64,000 nucleotides of DNA from Nocardioides insulae DSM 17944 (GTDB lineage: Bacteria; Actinomycetota; Actinomycetes; Propionibacteriales; Nocardioidaceae), in the NCBI RefSeq assembly GCF_000422825.1, contig NZ_KE383929.1:124001-188000 (forward strand), given 5' to 3'. Position 1 is the stretch's first letter; each line of letters starts with the position of its first letter. The notes beneath the pieces are model-generated. The model did no database searches and was not told the DNA's origin. It was given only the letters and a program-made list of their open reading frames with translations. Shown piece after piece: positions 31,611-40,545 of the stretch. A program made the position numbers and the translations under genes.

Positions 31611-31633
31611 CGGCCGACGGTGGGACGACCGCG

Positions 31634-32467
31634 TCAGCCCGCGGCCTGGTCCGGCGCTCCCGGGGCGGCGGCGTGGGTCAGCGCCCACTCCAGGGCATGG
31701 TCGGCGACCGCTTCCCAGCCGGGTGCCGCGCAGGTCCAGTGGTCCCGATCGGGGAACTCGTAGTACTCGGTCAGGGCCGGGGAGTTCTTGTAGTGCTTGG
31801 CGTTGGACTTGTTCACCGACGGCGGCATGATGTGGTCCTTCTCGCCCCCGATGAACAGCAGGGGAGCGCGATCGGCGGAGAAGTCCACCCAGGTGTCCTG
31901 ATGACCGGGCTTGAAGTTCGCGAACAGTCCATATTCCCAGACCCAGGCCCCCGGTGCCCCGATGGCATAGCGTTCCCACACCGCGAGGGACTCCTCCTCG
32001 GTGAGCGTGTTGGTGAATGCGTAGTGGAACTCCTCGGGGGTGAAGGCGACCGCGCGCTTGCGGTTGGCCGGGTTCTTCAACGCGGGGAACAGCGAGCGGG
32101 CCTGGGAGATCGGGTTCACCCGCACACCCTCCGTCGGCGCGGAGTTGATCGCGACACCGGCGGCGCCGAGACCTCGGGCGAGCAGCAACTGCGTCATGGT
32201 CCCGCCGAAGGAGTGGCCGACGATGATCGGCGGCGTAGCGACCTGCTCGATGACGCCGGCGAGGTGGTCGACGGTCTCCGGCACGGTGAGGTCGGCGATC
32301 ACCTCGGGCCGTTCCCGCAGTGCCTCGACCTCGATCTCGAAGCCGGGGTAGGAGGGGGCGAGGACGGTGAAGCCCTTCGCCTCGTAGTAGGGCACCCAGT
32401 GCTCCCAGCAGCGCGGGGTCATCCACAGACCGTGGATCAATACGATGGTGTCGGGACGGTCGCTCAT
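31634..32467 (-). CDS. Alpha/beta hydrolase
   Basis: A 277-residue alpha/beta hydrolase. The oxyanion block TIVLIHGLWMTPRCWEHW is at the start; the nucleophile elbow is GHSFGG (Ser about residue 96), the acid probably Asp in LLFIGGEKDHIMPPS, and His in FPDRDHWTCAAPGWE. It has no signal peptide. It resembles uncharacterised esterases or haloalkane dehalogenase-like hydrolases. It lies 27 bases after another alpha/beta hydrolase gene, so the pair is probably co-transcribed; the LuxR-type gene is upstream. The substrate is unknown. Confidence 0.92.
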   Translation of the reverse strand: MSDRPDTIVLIHGLWMTPRCWEHWVPYYEAKGFTVLAPSYPGFEIEVEALRERPEVIADLTVPETVDHLAGVIEQVATPPIIVGHSFGGTMTQLLLARGLGAAGVAINSAPTEGVRVNPISQARSLFPALKNPANRKRAVAFTPEEFHYAFTNTLTEEESLAVWERYAIGAPGAWVWEYGLFANFKPGHQDTWVDFSADRAPLLFIGGEKDHIMPPSVNKSNAKHYKNSPALTEYYEFPDRDHWTCAAPGWEAVADHALEWALTHAAAPGAPDQAAG

Positions 32468-32494
32468 GACGATTCTTTCTCCTCGGATGGTCGA

Positions 32495-33319
32495 TCAGGA
32501 GTGGATGAAGGCGAGCAGATCGGCGTGCAGCCGCTCGCGATCGGTGTCCGGGATTGCGTGTCCGCTGCCCGTGTAGACGCGGAGTTCGGCGCCGTCGATC
32601 ATCGCCGCGGACCGGCGACCGCCCACGTCGATCGGCACGATCTGGTCGTCGTCGCCGTGGATCACCAGCGTCGGCACGTCGATCTTCTCCAGATCCGGGC
32701 GGAAGTCGGTCGCGGAGAAGGCGGCGATGCACTCGTACGCCGCACGATGGCCGCACGCCATCCCCTGCAGCCAGAAGGCGTCGCGCAGACCTTGCGCGAC
32801 GTCGCCGCGCCGGTTGTGCCCGAAGAACGGGCCGTCGGCGAGGTCGCGGTAGAGCTGTGCCCGGTTGGCGCGCTCGCCCGCGCGGATCTCGTCGAACACC
32901 TCGATCGGCAGCCCCTCCGGATTGTCGGCCGTGCGCACCATCAGCGGCGGTACGGCACCGACGAGGACCAGCTTGGCGACCCGGGCGGTCCCGTGCCGAC
33001 CGACGTAGTGGACGATCTCGCCACCGCCGGTGGAGTGGCCGATCAGGGTCGCCTCCTCCAGGCCGAGGCCGTCCATGAGGCAGGCCAGATCATCGGCATA
33101 GGTGTCCATCTCATTGCCGTGCCAGGTCTGGCTGGACCGCCCGTGACCACGGCGGTCATGGGCGATCGCGCGGTGCCCGTGCTCGGCGAGGAAGAGCGCG
33201 GTGGCCTCCCAGGCATCGGAGTTCAGCGGCCACCCGTGGCTGAGCACGACCGGCGTACCGTCAGTGCCCCAGTCCTTGTAGAAGATCTGCGCACCGTCGT
33301 CGGTCGTCACGTAGGGCAT
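32495..33319 (-). CDS. Alpha/beta hydrolase (non-heme chloroperoxidase-like)
   Basis: A 274-residue hydrolase with the chloroperoxidase-type N-terminus [20 protein letters not shown] and [15 protein letters not shown]. The nucleophile is Ser in [17 protein letters not shown] (about residue 98), the acid Asp in [15 protein letters not shown], and the His in [10 protein letters not shown]. Members are cofactor-free perhydrolases/esterases; the chloroperoxidase name reflects a side activity. AGGAGAGACC precedes the ATG at 33319. It begins 94 bases after the LAL regulator, which may control it. Confidence 0.93.
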   Translation of the reverse strand: MPYVTTDDGAQIFYKDWGTDGTPVVLSHGWPLNSDAWEATALFLAEHGHRAIAHDRRGHGRSSQTWHGNEMDTYADDLACLMDGLGLEEATLIGHSTGGGEIVHYVGRHGTARVAKLVLVGAVPPLMVRTADNPEGLPIEVFDEIRAGERANRAQLYRDLADGPFFGHNRRGDVAQGLRDAFWLQGMACGHRAAYECIAAFSATDFRPDLEKIDVPTLVIHGDDDQIVPIDVGGRRSAAMIDGAELRVYTGSGHAIPDTDRERLHADLLAFIHS

Positions 33320-33413
33320 GGTCTCTCCTCGATCTCAGCGCTCGGTCCCTCGGAACCTATGGCGGGGCCGACGGCCCCGGTATCGGACGCATGACTGAGA
33401 TCCGACACCTCCG

Positions 33414-36143
33414 TCACTCCGAGTGCGCCTCGGCCACGTCGCGGAGCTGCGCCCGAGATGACACCCCCAGCTTGGGGAAGGCGTGGTACAGGTGCGTGGA
33501 CACGGTGCGGGGGGAGAGGTAGAGCGCAGCGGCGATCTCACGGTTGGTCATCCCGCTCGCGGCCAGGCGTACCACCTGTCGCTCCTGGCCGGTCAGCTCG
33601 ATCCACGCGGAGACACCGGCCGGGGGCTCGGTGGCGGCGATGCCCGCGGCGCGGAGCTCGGAGCGCGCCAGGTCCGCCCAGGCCCGGGTGCCCAGCCGTT
33701 CGAAGGTGGCGAGGGCCGGCAGCAACTGTGCCCGGGCATGGGTCTGCCTCCGCCGGCGGCGCAGCCAGCCGCCGTACTCCAGGCGGGCGTTGGCCAACTC
33801 GAAGGGCCACTGGGTGGCGGCCGGGTCGGTGACCGCGGCCAGGTGGAGCGGTTCGGCGTCCTCCCCGGCGAGGAGCGCCCGTGCCCGGGCCAGCTGGAGA
33901 CGGTACCTGGGGCCGGCGTCGGTGAGGCGCTCGGCTGCGCGTGCGACGATCGGCTCGGCCTCGGACCTCGCGCCGGCCCGCACCGCGGTCGACACGCAGT
34001 GCCCCAACTCCCGGTAGGCGACGTGAACGTGCGTGGGCACACCATCGTGATCGAAGAGCAGCCGCAACTCGTCCCAGGCACCCTGGACGTCCTGCTCCGC
34101 GAGGCGCGCCCAGGACAGGGTCACGCGCACATTGGCCTCCAGTGCGACGTACTCGCCGACACCGAGCTCCTGCAGGATCCGTTCACACAGCTCGCGGGCC
34201 CTCTCCGCGTCACCGCGGATCCCTGCCACCTTCGCCCGCATGTCCAGGCCGTCGTTGGCTGCGGTCCCCAGGTTCCTGGCCTCGGCCAGATCCAGCATCA
34301 ACCGACCGGATTCGTCGGCGGCGTCGTAGTCGCCGACGGCGAACTGGACCAGCCCGAGCGCACTGAGGGTCTGGGTCATCGCACCCGGTGCGTTCGCCCG
34401 TCGCATCAGATCGACCGACCGGCCCAACCGGGCGAGTCCGTGATCGGGGGCGTCGAGCAACCAGGCGGCGGCGCCAAGCATCATCTCGTGGACGGCCGCG
34501 AACACCAGGTGGTCGCCCTGTGGCACCGGGGCCTCACGGACGAGCATGAGCACCTCCGGCGCCGGTAGTAGTGGGTCGACCGCCATCCGCGTCCACGCTC
34601 GCGCGGCGGCGTCGAGCTCGGGGGATGGGGTCGGCAACCCGTCGGTGGCCCGTTCGAAGCGTTCGAGCCAGCGCGCCAGCGAACCGGAATCCTCACCGTT
34701 GCGATACACCAGCACTGCCAGCGTGGTCAGCGTCGACCAGGCAGCGACCGGCTGCGCCTCGATCAGCTCTGCCAGTACGTCCTCCACCGCGGTACGGGCA
34801 GCACGGGTCTGACCGGTCTGGGCGAGCGCGTAGGCGGCCAGCTGGCCGGCCTGGATCGCGATCGCCGGGTCCTCGCTGCGGTCACGGAGCCGGCCGGCGA
34901 CCTCCACCACCCAGGCGAAGTCACCGGCGGAGGAACTGAGCACCGCCGAACGCAGCAGCCGTTCCTCCCGGGCGGCTCGGGTGGGACTGAGCTCGGCCGA
35001 GCGTCGCAGCAGGCGGGCCGCCTCCGATGGCGCACTGCGATGTTCGGCCAGATCGCCCGCCTGCGCGAGCGCTCGGGCGACGGACTCGTCGGGGCCGACG
35101 GTGGCCTCGGCCCGGTGCCACACCTGCCGCGCAGGATCGTCGTCGTACGCCTCCGCGAGGAGCGCGTGGGCGCGAAGCCGCTCGGCGCTGGTCCCCGAGG
35201 AGTACGCAGCCGCCCGGGCGAGCGGATGCCGGAAACCCGCTGTCCGGTTCGTCACGCGGATCAGGCCCGCCGTCTCGGCGGGCTCCAGATCCTCCAGGAG
35301 GCGATCGGCGTCCACCACCCGGGCGAGGGCACCGAGATCGCCGTCGCACGCGGCAAGGAGCAGCAAGGTCCGTCGCGTGCCGGCGGGACATCGTGCGATC
35401 TGCTCCCCGAAGGCGCCCTCCACACTGGACGGCACGACGCCGTGGAGGGAGTGGTCCACAGCCGCTCTGCCGAGCTCCAGCAGGGCCAGGGGATTGCCGG
35501 CCGCCCGATCCAGGACCGAGGGGAGTGTCATCGCGCTCAACTCGACCCCCGCCATCCGGAGGAGCGCTCGAGCCTCGCTCTCGCCCAACGGACCCAGGCC
35601 CACCTGCGGATGACTGGTGAGCACCGCCGGCGGCACCTCGCCGCGGGCTGCCGCGAGGATCGAGACGCGGGAGCCGGTCAGCCGGTGCGCGACGAAGCCC
35701 AGGACCGACAGCGAGGTGTCGTCACACCACTGCACGTCATCGAGGACCAGGAGCAGCGGGTGCTCGTCGCCGAGATGCTCGAGGTGCTCCAGTACGTCGA
35801 GGCGAAGTCGCAGCGGGTCGCAGGGCAGGCCGTCGGTGGCATGAGGTACGACCCGCTCCAAGATGGACTCGCCGCCGAGTGAGGTCAGTAGGTCGACGAG
35901 CAGGCCGTACGGCAGGTCGCGCTCGCTCGCATGGCAGGTGAGGAAGACGACGCGGGTGCCCGCGACGCCGGCCGCGCGTGCTGCCACGGTCAGGACGGCG
36001 GTCTTGCCGGACCCCGGGATGCCGAGGACCACCGCTGTCCGGGAACCCGTGTCGAGCAGCTCCTGGACGCCGGCGAGGGTCGGGTCGCGGCCCACCAGCC
36101 CATCGAGCTCACCGGCCCAGATGCCGGTCCCGCTGCTCAGCAT
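33414..36143 (-). CDS. LuxR-family ATPase regulator (LAL type)
   Basis: A 909-residue LAL regulator. An N-terminal AAA/NACHT-like ATPase has Walker A GIPGSGKTAVLTV (about 38-50) and Walker B LLLVLDDVQWCD. A long helical TPR-like middle (about 330-830) is followed by a LuxR helix-turn-helix at the C-terminus: LTGQERQVVRLAASGMTNRE and ALYLSPRTVSTHLYHAFPKL. Such MalT-like proteins activate catabolic or secondary-metabolism operons when they bind an inducer. ATG 36143 lies 6 nt after TACGCT. Two hydrolase genes directly downstream are candidate partners. A GTTCGCCGAAC palindrome sits in its upstream region. Confidence 0.93.
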   Translation of the reverse strand: MLSSGTGIWAGELDGLVGRDPTLAGVQELLDTGSRTAVVLGIPGSGKTAVLTVAARAAGVAGTRVVFLTCHASERDLPYGLLVDLLTSLGGESILERVVPHATDGLPCDPLRLRLDVLEHLEHLGDEHPLLLVLDDVQWCDDTSLSVLGFVAHRLTGSRVSILAAARGEVPPAVLTSHPQVGLGPLGESEARALLRMAGVELSAMTLPSVLDRAAGNPLALLELGRAAVDHSLHGVVPSSVEGAFGEQIARCPAGTRRTLLLLAACDGDLGALARVVDADRLLEDLEPAETAGLIRVTNRTAGFRHPLARAAAYSSGTSAERLRAHALLAEAYDDDPARQVWHRAEATVGPDESVARALAQAGDLAEHRSAPSEAARLLRRSAELSPTRAAREERLLRSAVLSSSAGDFAWVVEVAGRLRDRSEDPAIAIQAGQLAAYALAQTGQTRAARTAVEDVLAELIEAQPVAAWSTLTTLAVLVYRNGEDSGSLARWLERFERATDGLPTPSPELDAAARAWTRMAVDPLLPAPEVLMLVREAPVPQGDHLVFAAVHEMMLGAAAWLLDAPDHGLARLGRSVDLMRRANAPGAMTQTLSALGLVQFAVGDYDAADESGRLMLDLAEARNLGTAANDGLDMRAKVAGIRGDAERARELCERILQELGVGEYVALEANVRVTLSWARLAEQDVQGAWDELRLLFDHDGVPTHVHVAYRELGHCVSTAVRAGARSEAEPIVARAAERLTDAGPRYRLQLARARALLAGEDAEPLHLAAVTDPAATQWPFELANARLEYGGWLRRRRRQTHARAQLLPALATFERLGTRAWADLARSELRAAGIAATEPPAGVSAWIELTGQERQVVRLAASGMTNREIAAALYLSPRTVSTHLYHAFPKLGVSSRAQLRDVAEAHSE

Positions 36144-36149
36144 GGTCCG

Positions 36150-36155
36150 AGCGTA
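36150..36155 (-). promoter_or_regulatory. -10 box of leaderless LAL regulator promoter
   Basis: TACGCT on the minus strand, six nucleotides (CGGACC), then ATG 36143. Confidence 0.5.
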
Positions 36156-36181
36156 GGGGTGCCACTCGGTCCGGCGCCTCT

Positions 36182-36192
36182 GTTCGCCGAAC
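36182..36192. promoter_or_regulatory. Short palindrome in divergent region
   Basis: GTTCGCCGAAC, 5-bp arms around one base, between the divergent LAL and RNA ligase-like genes, where a -35 or operator of either gene could lie. Tentative. Confidence 0.3.
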
Positions 36193-36298
36193 CAGGTGCC
36201 GGCGACGCCCGAATTCGACCATGCGTCGGCGCAGGTCGTTTCGAACCAGCACCCTGCGTTGCGACGTGTTCCGTTCACCCGGCTGACGCTCCGGGCCG

Positions 36299-36304
36299 TA
36301 CTGT
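36299..36304 (+). promoter_or_regulatory. -10 box of leaderless RNA ligase-like gene promoter
   Basis: TACTGT spanning 36299-36304, six nucleotides (GCCGAT), then GTG 36311. Confidence 0.5.
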
Positions 36305-36310
36305 GCCGAT

Positions 36311-36832
36311 GTGGTTGTCAGTCGAAGTGCTCTGGTCGTCCTCGTCGGGGAAGCCGAGCCCGCAGTGGGCGAGCTGCGGCGTGAACTGGATCCAGTCGCA
36401 CAGTTGGGCGTCCCGGCCCATGTGACCGTGCTGTTTCCATTCATGCCCGCCGATGAGCTCACCGACGAAGTCCTGCTCAGTCTCGCCGGATTGTTCCGAG
36501 CCGTGCCGTCCTTTCGGCACTCGTTCGTGCGCACCGGGTGGTTCGGCGAGGACGTGCTGTGGCTCGCTTCAAACGCGGACACGATCCTCAGATCAATGAC
36601 GGGACTGGTCGCCGACGCCTTCCCGAACTACCCGCCCTACGAGGGGGAGTTCGACGACGTCGTGCCGCACCTGACGATCGGTGATCGAGGTCCGAGGGAT
36701 GCGATGCGAGTTGCGGAGCAGAAAGTGCAACCTCATCTGCCGATCCAGACGATCACTCGCGAGGTGACCCTCTTGGTCGAGCAACCCTCGGGTCGGTGGG
36801 AGGCAGCGGAATCCTTCGCGCTGGCCGACTGA
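36311..36832 (+). CDS. 2'-5' RNA ligase family (2H phosphoesterase) protein
   Basis: A 173-residue protein with the two HxT motifs of the 2H phosphoesterase superfamily: VPAHVTVLFPFMP (about residue 40) and DVVPHLTIGDRGP (about 120). These proteins cleave or ligate 2',5' phosphodiesters or cyclic phosphates of RNA; the exact reaction is unproven for this branch. The start GTG 36311 directly follows a TANNNT-N6 promoter, giving a leaderless mRNA. Codon use is unlike the neighbours, with AGA, TCA, GGA, ATA-type and other AT-ending codons visible in the second half, suggesting recent acquisition or low expression. It is divergent from the LAL regulator. Confidence 0.9.
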   Translation: MVVSRSALVVLVGEAEPAVGELRRELDPVAQLGVPAHVTVLFPFMPADELTDEVLLSLAGLFRAVPSFRHSFVRTGWFGEDVLWLASNADTILRSMTGLVADAFPNYPPYEGEFDDVVPHLTIGDRGPRDAMRVAEQKVQPHLPIQTITREVTLLVEQPSGRWEAAESFALAD

Positions 36833-36874
36833 ACGCTCAGCAGGTGCACTCGCACTGGTCGATCGCCGATAAGC

Positions 36875-36885
36875 GACATTATGTC
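36875..36885. promoter_or_regulatory. AT-rich palindrome upstream of BASS transporter, candidate operator
   Basis: GACATTATGTC has perfect 5-bp arms around one base. It lies in an AT-rich island (about 36868-36915), 147 bases before the transporter start, between ATAAGC and a TAGTCT -10-like box (36892-36897), a normal place for a repressor site. Confidence 0.4.
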
Positions 36886-37031
36886 AGGTATTAGTCTGTG
36901 TATTGCATCAGATGAATCAATCGCAGGCGGCTGACCCGCTGCCCCGCTCGTGGGCTGGGGGGCCTCGGCGCGCGGGTGCACTACCGTTGGGCCGCAGGCA
37001 GCGGTCCCTCCGGCGCATCAGGAGACAACAG

Positions 37032-37886
37032 GTGCAAGCAGTTCTGATCGTCGTGACCCAGGTCGGCATACTGACGTTCGTCGTTGCGGGCATGGCCGGT
37101 CTCGGCCTGAGCCTCACGATCTCGCAGATCCTGACGCCGCTGCGTGACACCCGGTTGGTGGTCGGCGTGCTGGTCGCCAACTTCGTGCTGGTGCCGGCCG
37201 TCGCGGTGCTCGCCGCGCGCGGACTGCCGATGGACGACGCGGCCGGCACGGCCGTGATCCTCCTGGGATGCTGCGCAGGCGCGCCCTTCATCCCGACGTT
37301 GGCGAAGCTCGCGCACGGGGACGCAGCCCTCGCGGTCGGCACCATGGTCCTGCTCATGGTGATCACGGTCGGGTTCGCCCCGGTCGTGGTGCCCCGGGCG
37401 GTCGAAGGAGCCGAGGTGTCCACCTGGGACATCGCACAGTCGCTGTTGCTCTTCATGCTCCTACCTCTGGCCGCCGGCCTCCTGGCGCGCGCCCGCTACG
37501 CCTCCGCCGCTGAGGCTGTGGTCGGCGGGTTCAACCACGCCTCGACTACGGGACTCGCCATCGGCGTCGTCGCCGGCCTGCTGGTGACGTGGCGCGACGT
37601 CCTCGGATCGATCGGATCCTGGATCTTTGTCGGTACTGTCATCGTACTTGCCGCTGGGATCGCCGCAGGCTGGCTCTCGGGCTTCGGTCGTCCGACGGGA
37701 GATCGCACCGTGCTCGGCCTCGCGGGCGCCCAGCGCAACATCTCCGCTGCCCTAGTCATCGCCGCGCCTCTCGACGGCGATGTCGTCGTACTGACGCTGG
37801 TGGCGGCCCTGGTGATCCCGATAGCACTGATCCTGCTCGCCGCCGAGATCGGCCGCCGCAGCGACGGCGAGACGACGACCGCCTGA
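37032..37886 (+). CDS. Bile acid:sodium symporter (BASS) family transporter
   Basis: A 284-residue membrane protein with about nine hydrophobic segments. Features are GLGLSLTISQILTPLRDTRL after the first span, VILLGCCAGAPFIPTLAKLA and GLAGAQRNISAALVIA, the latter resembling the sodium-site region of BASS carriers and the related Acr3 arsenite pumps. The start is GTG 37032, preceded by AGGAGA; an upstream ATG (36903) would add 43 hydrophilic residues. BASS proteins import organic anions with sodium. Substrate unknown. No regulator is adjacent. Confidence 0.87.
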   Translation: MQAVLIVVTQVGILTFVVAGMAGLGLSLTISQILTPLRDTRLVVGVLVANFVLVPAVAVLAARGLPMDDAAGTAVILLGCCAGAPFIPTLAKLAHGDAALAVGTMVLLMVITVGFAPVVVPRAVEGAEVSTWDIAQSLLLFMLLPLAAGLLARARYASAAEAVVGGFNHASTTGLAIGVVAGLLVTWRDVLGSIGSWIFVGTVIVLAAGIAAGWLSGFGRPTGDRTVLGLAGAQRNISAALVIAAPLDGDVVVLTLVAALVIPIALILLAAEIGRRSDGETTTA

Positions 37887-37942
37887 GCGACTCGACAGAG
37901 CCCTTGTCGCTACGATCACGACACCTACGTGAGGAGCTTGTC

Positions 37943-38890
37943 ATGACGCAGACAGTCACGCCCGAGACCTACATCCGCGCCGAGGTCGATGGCCGGTTCG
38001 CGCTGTTCCAGCAGCGCGCGGGCGGGGTCAACGCCTTCTACCTGATCCCCCGGCCGGTGCCCACCGATGAGCAGCCGGTGGTGCGGATGAACCGCGACAC
38101 GCTGTACGGCGGCAGTGTGATCGACACCAGCGCCGGCGCCCGTGTGTACGTGCCGGAGGTGACCGACGGGCGCTACCACTCGCTGTTCGTGATCGACAAC
38201 GACCACTACGTGCTCGATGTGATCCACGAGCCCGGGTGGCACGAGATCAGCTCCCCGACCCGGTACTGCTGCGCGGTGCCGCGCGTCGAGCTCAAGGACA
38301 TGCACGACGAGGACGAGATCGCGCTGGTCAGCGAGATCCTCCACCAGTTCAAGATCGAGGCCGGCAGCGCCGAGCCGTTCCCGGCACCCGACTGGGACTT
38401 CGACTCGATGTTCGCGCTGCGGGCCGAGTACGAGCAGGAGTTCCGCACCTTCGCCCAGTACCCGGCGGACTGGATGGATCGGCGAGGCGCCGCCAACGAC
38501 GAGACTCGCCACCTCGCCGCTGCCGGCGCGTGGGGCCTGTTCCCCGAGCAGGAAGCGGTCTACATCAACTACACCGGGCCCCGCGACGCGACCAAGGCGT
38601 ACGTCGCGACGTACGAGGTGCCGCCGAACGACGCGTTCTGGTCGATCGCCGTCTACGGCGAGGACGCGTTCTTCCACTCCATGAACGCGACCCTCTCCCC
38701 CGAGACGACGACCTTCAACGACGACGGCACCTTCACCGTCTACTTCGGGTCCGCCGACCTCGTGGGCGACAAGCCCAACCGCCTCGACATCAGCGAAGGC
38801 TGGAACTTCCTGATGCGCGCCTACCAGCCCGGCGCCGAGGTCCTGGCCCGGAAGTACACCCTCCCCGACGTGACCGAGTACGCCGGCTGA
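37943..38890 (+). CDS. DUF1254/DUF1214 domain protein
   Basis: A 315-residue protein. The N-terminal part (about residues 10-110), with VVRMNRDTLYGGSVIDTSAG, is the DUF1254 region; the C-terminal part with AFWSIAVYGEDAFFHSMNAT, NDDGTFTVYFG and NFLMRAYQPG is DUF1214. The family is common next to catabolic and transport genes but its activity is not established. No signal peptide is visible, unlike many relatives. GAGGAG precedes the ATG, and TACGAT at 37911-37916 may be the -10. It follows the BASS gene by 56 bases and could belong to the same unit. Confidence 0.86.
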   Translation: MTQTVTPETYIRAEVDGRFALFQQRAGGVNAFYLIPRPVPTDEQPVVRMNRDTLYGGSVIDTSAGARVYVPEVTDGRYHSLFVIDNDHYVLDVIHEPGWHEISSPTRYCCAVPRVELKDMHDEDEIALVSEILHQFKIEAGSAEPFPAPDWDFDSMFALRAEYEQEFRTFAQYPADWMDRRGAANDETRHLAAAGAWGLFPEQEAVYINYTGPRDATKAYVATYEVPPNDAFWSIAVYGEDAFFHSMNATLSPETTTFNDDGTFTVYFGSADLVGDKPNRLDISEGWNFLMRAYQPGAEVLARKYTLPDVTEYAG

Positions 38891-38923
38891 CCGGCACCGC
38901 CATACTGGCCGACGGGAGGCGCG

Positions 38924-40130
38924 ATGGACGACGGTCGAGACAGGCCGCGATCGCGATCTCGGGCTGACGACATGGCCGTCCCGCTGTAGATGGAGCGGGT
39001 TGGCAGGCTGTCGTGGTCCTTCGTGGGCTTCGCACTGGCAATCATCTTGCTCGTCGCTGCGATTGCGGCGGTGCAGGAACTTGTGGTCCCGTTGGTGGTC
39101 GCCGGTTTCTCGGCCGTGGTGTTCGCACCGGTTGTCGACTTCTTCGCGCGACACCGAATTCCGTGAGGGCCGGGTGCGGTGCTCACCACGGCTCTCGTCG
39201 TCGTCGCGGCCGGCGCCGTCGTGGTTGGGCTCATCGACCGCGCAGATGAACTGCAGGAATCGCTCGAACCCGCGTGGGACGAGCTCGGCGATCACGTCGA
39301 CGGCTCGGGGCTCGCCTGGCTGAACGACCACCTGGATCTCAGCACGGTGGGCTCCTCGATCCTCAAGGGCGCCGACACCCACGTTGGTGCGCTCTTCGGA
39401 TCCGCGATCGGACTGGTCACAGGCTCGATCCTTGGCTTGGTACTGCTCTACTACCTTCTCAAAGACGGGCGCTACCTGCTCGCCCATCTGGTGCAGTCGC
39501 GATCTCCGCGCCCGTCCGCCCAGACAGAACGCATCCTGTCGCAGGCGGCCGCGTCCGTCCGAGGTCATGCCCGTGGACGCTCTATCTCCGCGCCCGTCCG
39601 CCCAGACAGAACGCATCCTGTCGCAGGCGGCCGCGACCGTCCGAGGTCATGCCCGTGGACGCTCTGCCCTCGCGGCCGTTCAGGGCGCTTTCGTCCTGGT
39701 CGCGATGCTGGTGCTCGGTGTGCCCCTGGCGGCGACGATCGCTCTCGTCAATTTCATCGGCGCCTTCGTCCCTTAACTCGGCGCCTCCGGCGGCGGAGCG
39801 TTCGCCGTGGTCATGGCGTTATCCACCGGGAGTGTCCCGCTCGCGCTGTGGGCACTGGCCGTCGTCGTCGTCATGAACGTGGTGGTCGAGAACCTGTTCG
39901 AGCCCCGATTCATCGGTGACAGCATCGACCTCCATCCCGTTGTAGTGCTGCTGGCGACAGTCGCCGGCGGCCTGCTCGCCGGACTGGTCGGGCTGATCCT
40001 CGGTGCTCCTGCCGCCGCGATCGGCTCAGACCTGCTTCGAGAGCTCAGACAGTCAGGCTTCTTCGACCGCACCCGAGCCACCGGACCTGGCAACGAACCG
40101 GATGAGAAGACCCAGCCCGACGTCGGCTGA
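38924..40130 (+). pseudogene. AI-2E family transporter, broken at four places
   Basis: The region encodes pieces of a protein of the AI-2E (DUF20/PerM) family in order: LSWSFVGFALAIILLVAAIA, LVVPLVVAGFSAVVFAPVV, LVTGSILGLVLLYYLLKDGR, FVLVAMLVLGVPLAATIALV, and VVENLFEPRFIGDSIDLHPV near the end. A good ribosome-binding site GGGAGG (38914-38919) and ATG 38924 begin the frame, but it is stopped by TAG (38987), TGA (39164), a tandem 82-bp duplication (39502-39583 and 39584-39665) that shifts the frame, and TAA (39774) in the place of the conserved tyrosine of VPYLGA. The stops look like single-base changes of TGG, CGA and TAC. Full function is very unlikely. Confidence 0.85.
39502..39665 (+). repeat. 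82-bp tandem duplication, frameshifting
   Basis: ATCTCCGCGCCCGTCCGCCC begins at 39502 and again at 39584. The two 82-bp units are almost identical (the second differs near GCGTCC/GCGACC). Because 82 is not divisible by three, it shifts the reading frame of the transporter pseudogene. Confidence 0.95.
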
Positions 40131-40545
40131 TCAACTCTCGACCACACCTCACCCGCACGATCTCCCCTGAACGCTCCAATCCCCGCAAGCGGAACCGCGT
40201 GCGGAACGCACGCAGGTCAGGACACCGGCGTCATTGCAGCGGTCCCGCAGGGCCCGTCCGGATGCGCTCCCCCGGTGCGCGCTCCCCGGGCGGCACCGCC
40301 GGTCCGGGCGGGGTCAATACGCCGGGTCTTGATACGCAGGCTTTCCACTAGTGGGCTGCGGGCACCTGCTGAATCACCGAGACGGACTCCCCGTCACTCC
40401 CCCAGGTCGACCAAGCACGCGGAGTTGACCCGGAGGAATGCTGCTTCGACAGGGTGCATCGCGAGCGGCGATCTGGGACCGTCGAAGGGCCACCGATCAT
40501 CGGAGGCGTCGGGAGATCACCAGGGGTCGACCTCGAGAGGAATCC
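40131..40545 (+). other. 415-bp intergenic region
   Basis: No gene is supported here. It holds a hairpin GCGTGCG-GAA-CGCACGC (40197-40213), which may end transcription from the pseudogene, and a small GC-rich inverted arrangement near 40289-40315. A TTGATA (40327-40332) is the best -35-like box before the DUF4331 gene, but no matching TANNNT -10 lies at 16-18 bases. Confidence 0.55.

Noticed and set aside
36733-36981. 82-codon minus-strand frame at the end of the RNA ligase-like gene
   Set aside because: No Shine-Dalgarno, no family likeness, overlaps a strong gene and its AT-rich downstream region.
39502-39665. CRISPR-like direct repeat
   Set aside because: Only two units, 82 bp long, no spacers; it is a simple tandem duplication inside a pseudogene.
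38924-40130. Programmed recoding (readthrough and frameshift) of the AI-2E transporter
   Set aside because: Three different stop codons plus a non-triplet duplication would need to be bypassed together; decay is far simpler.
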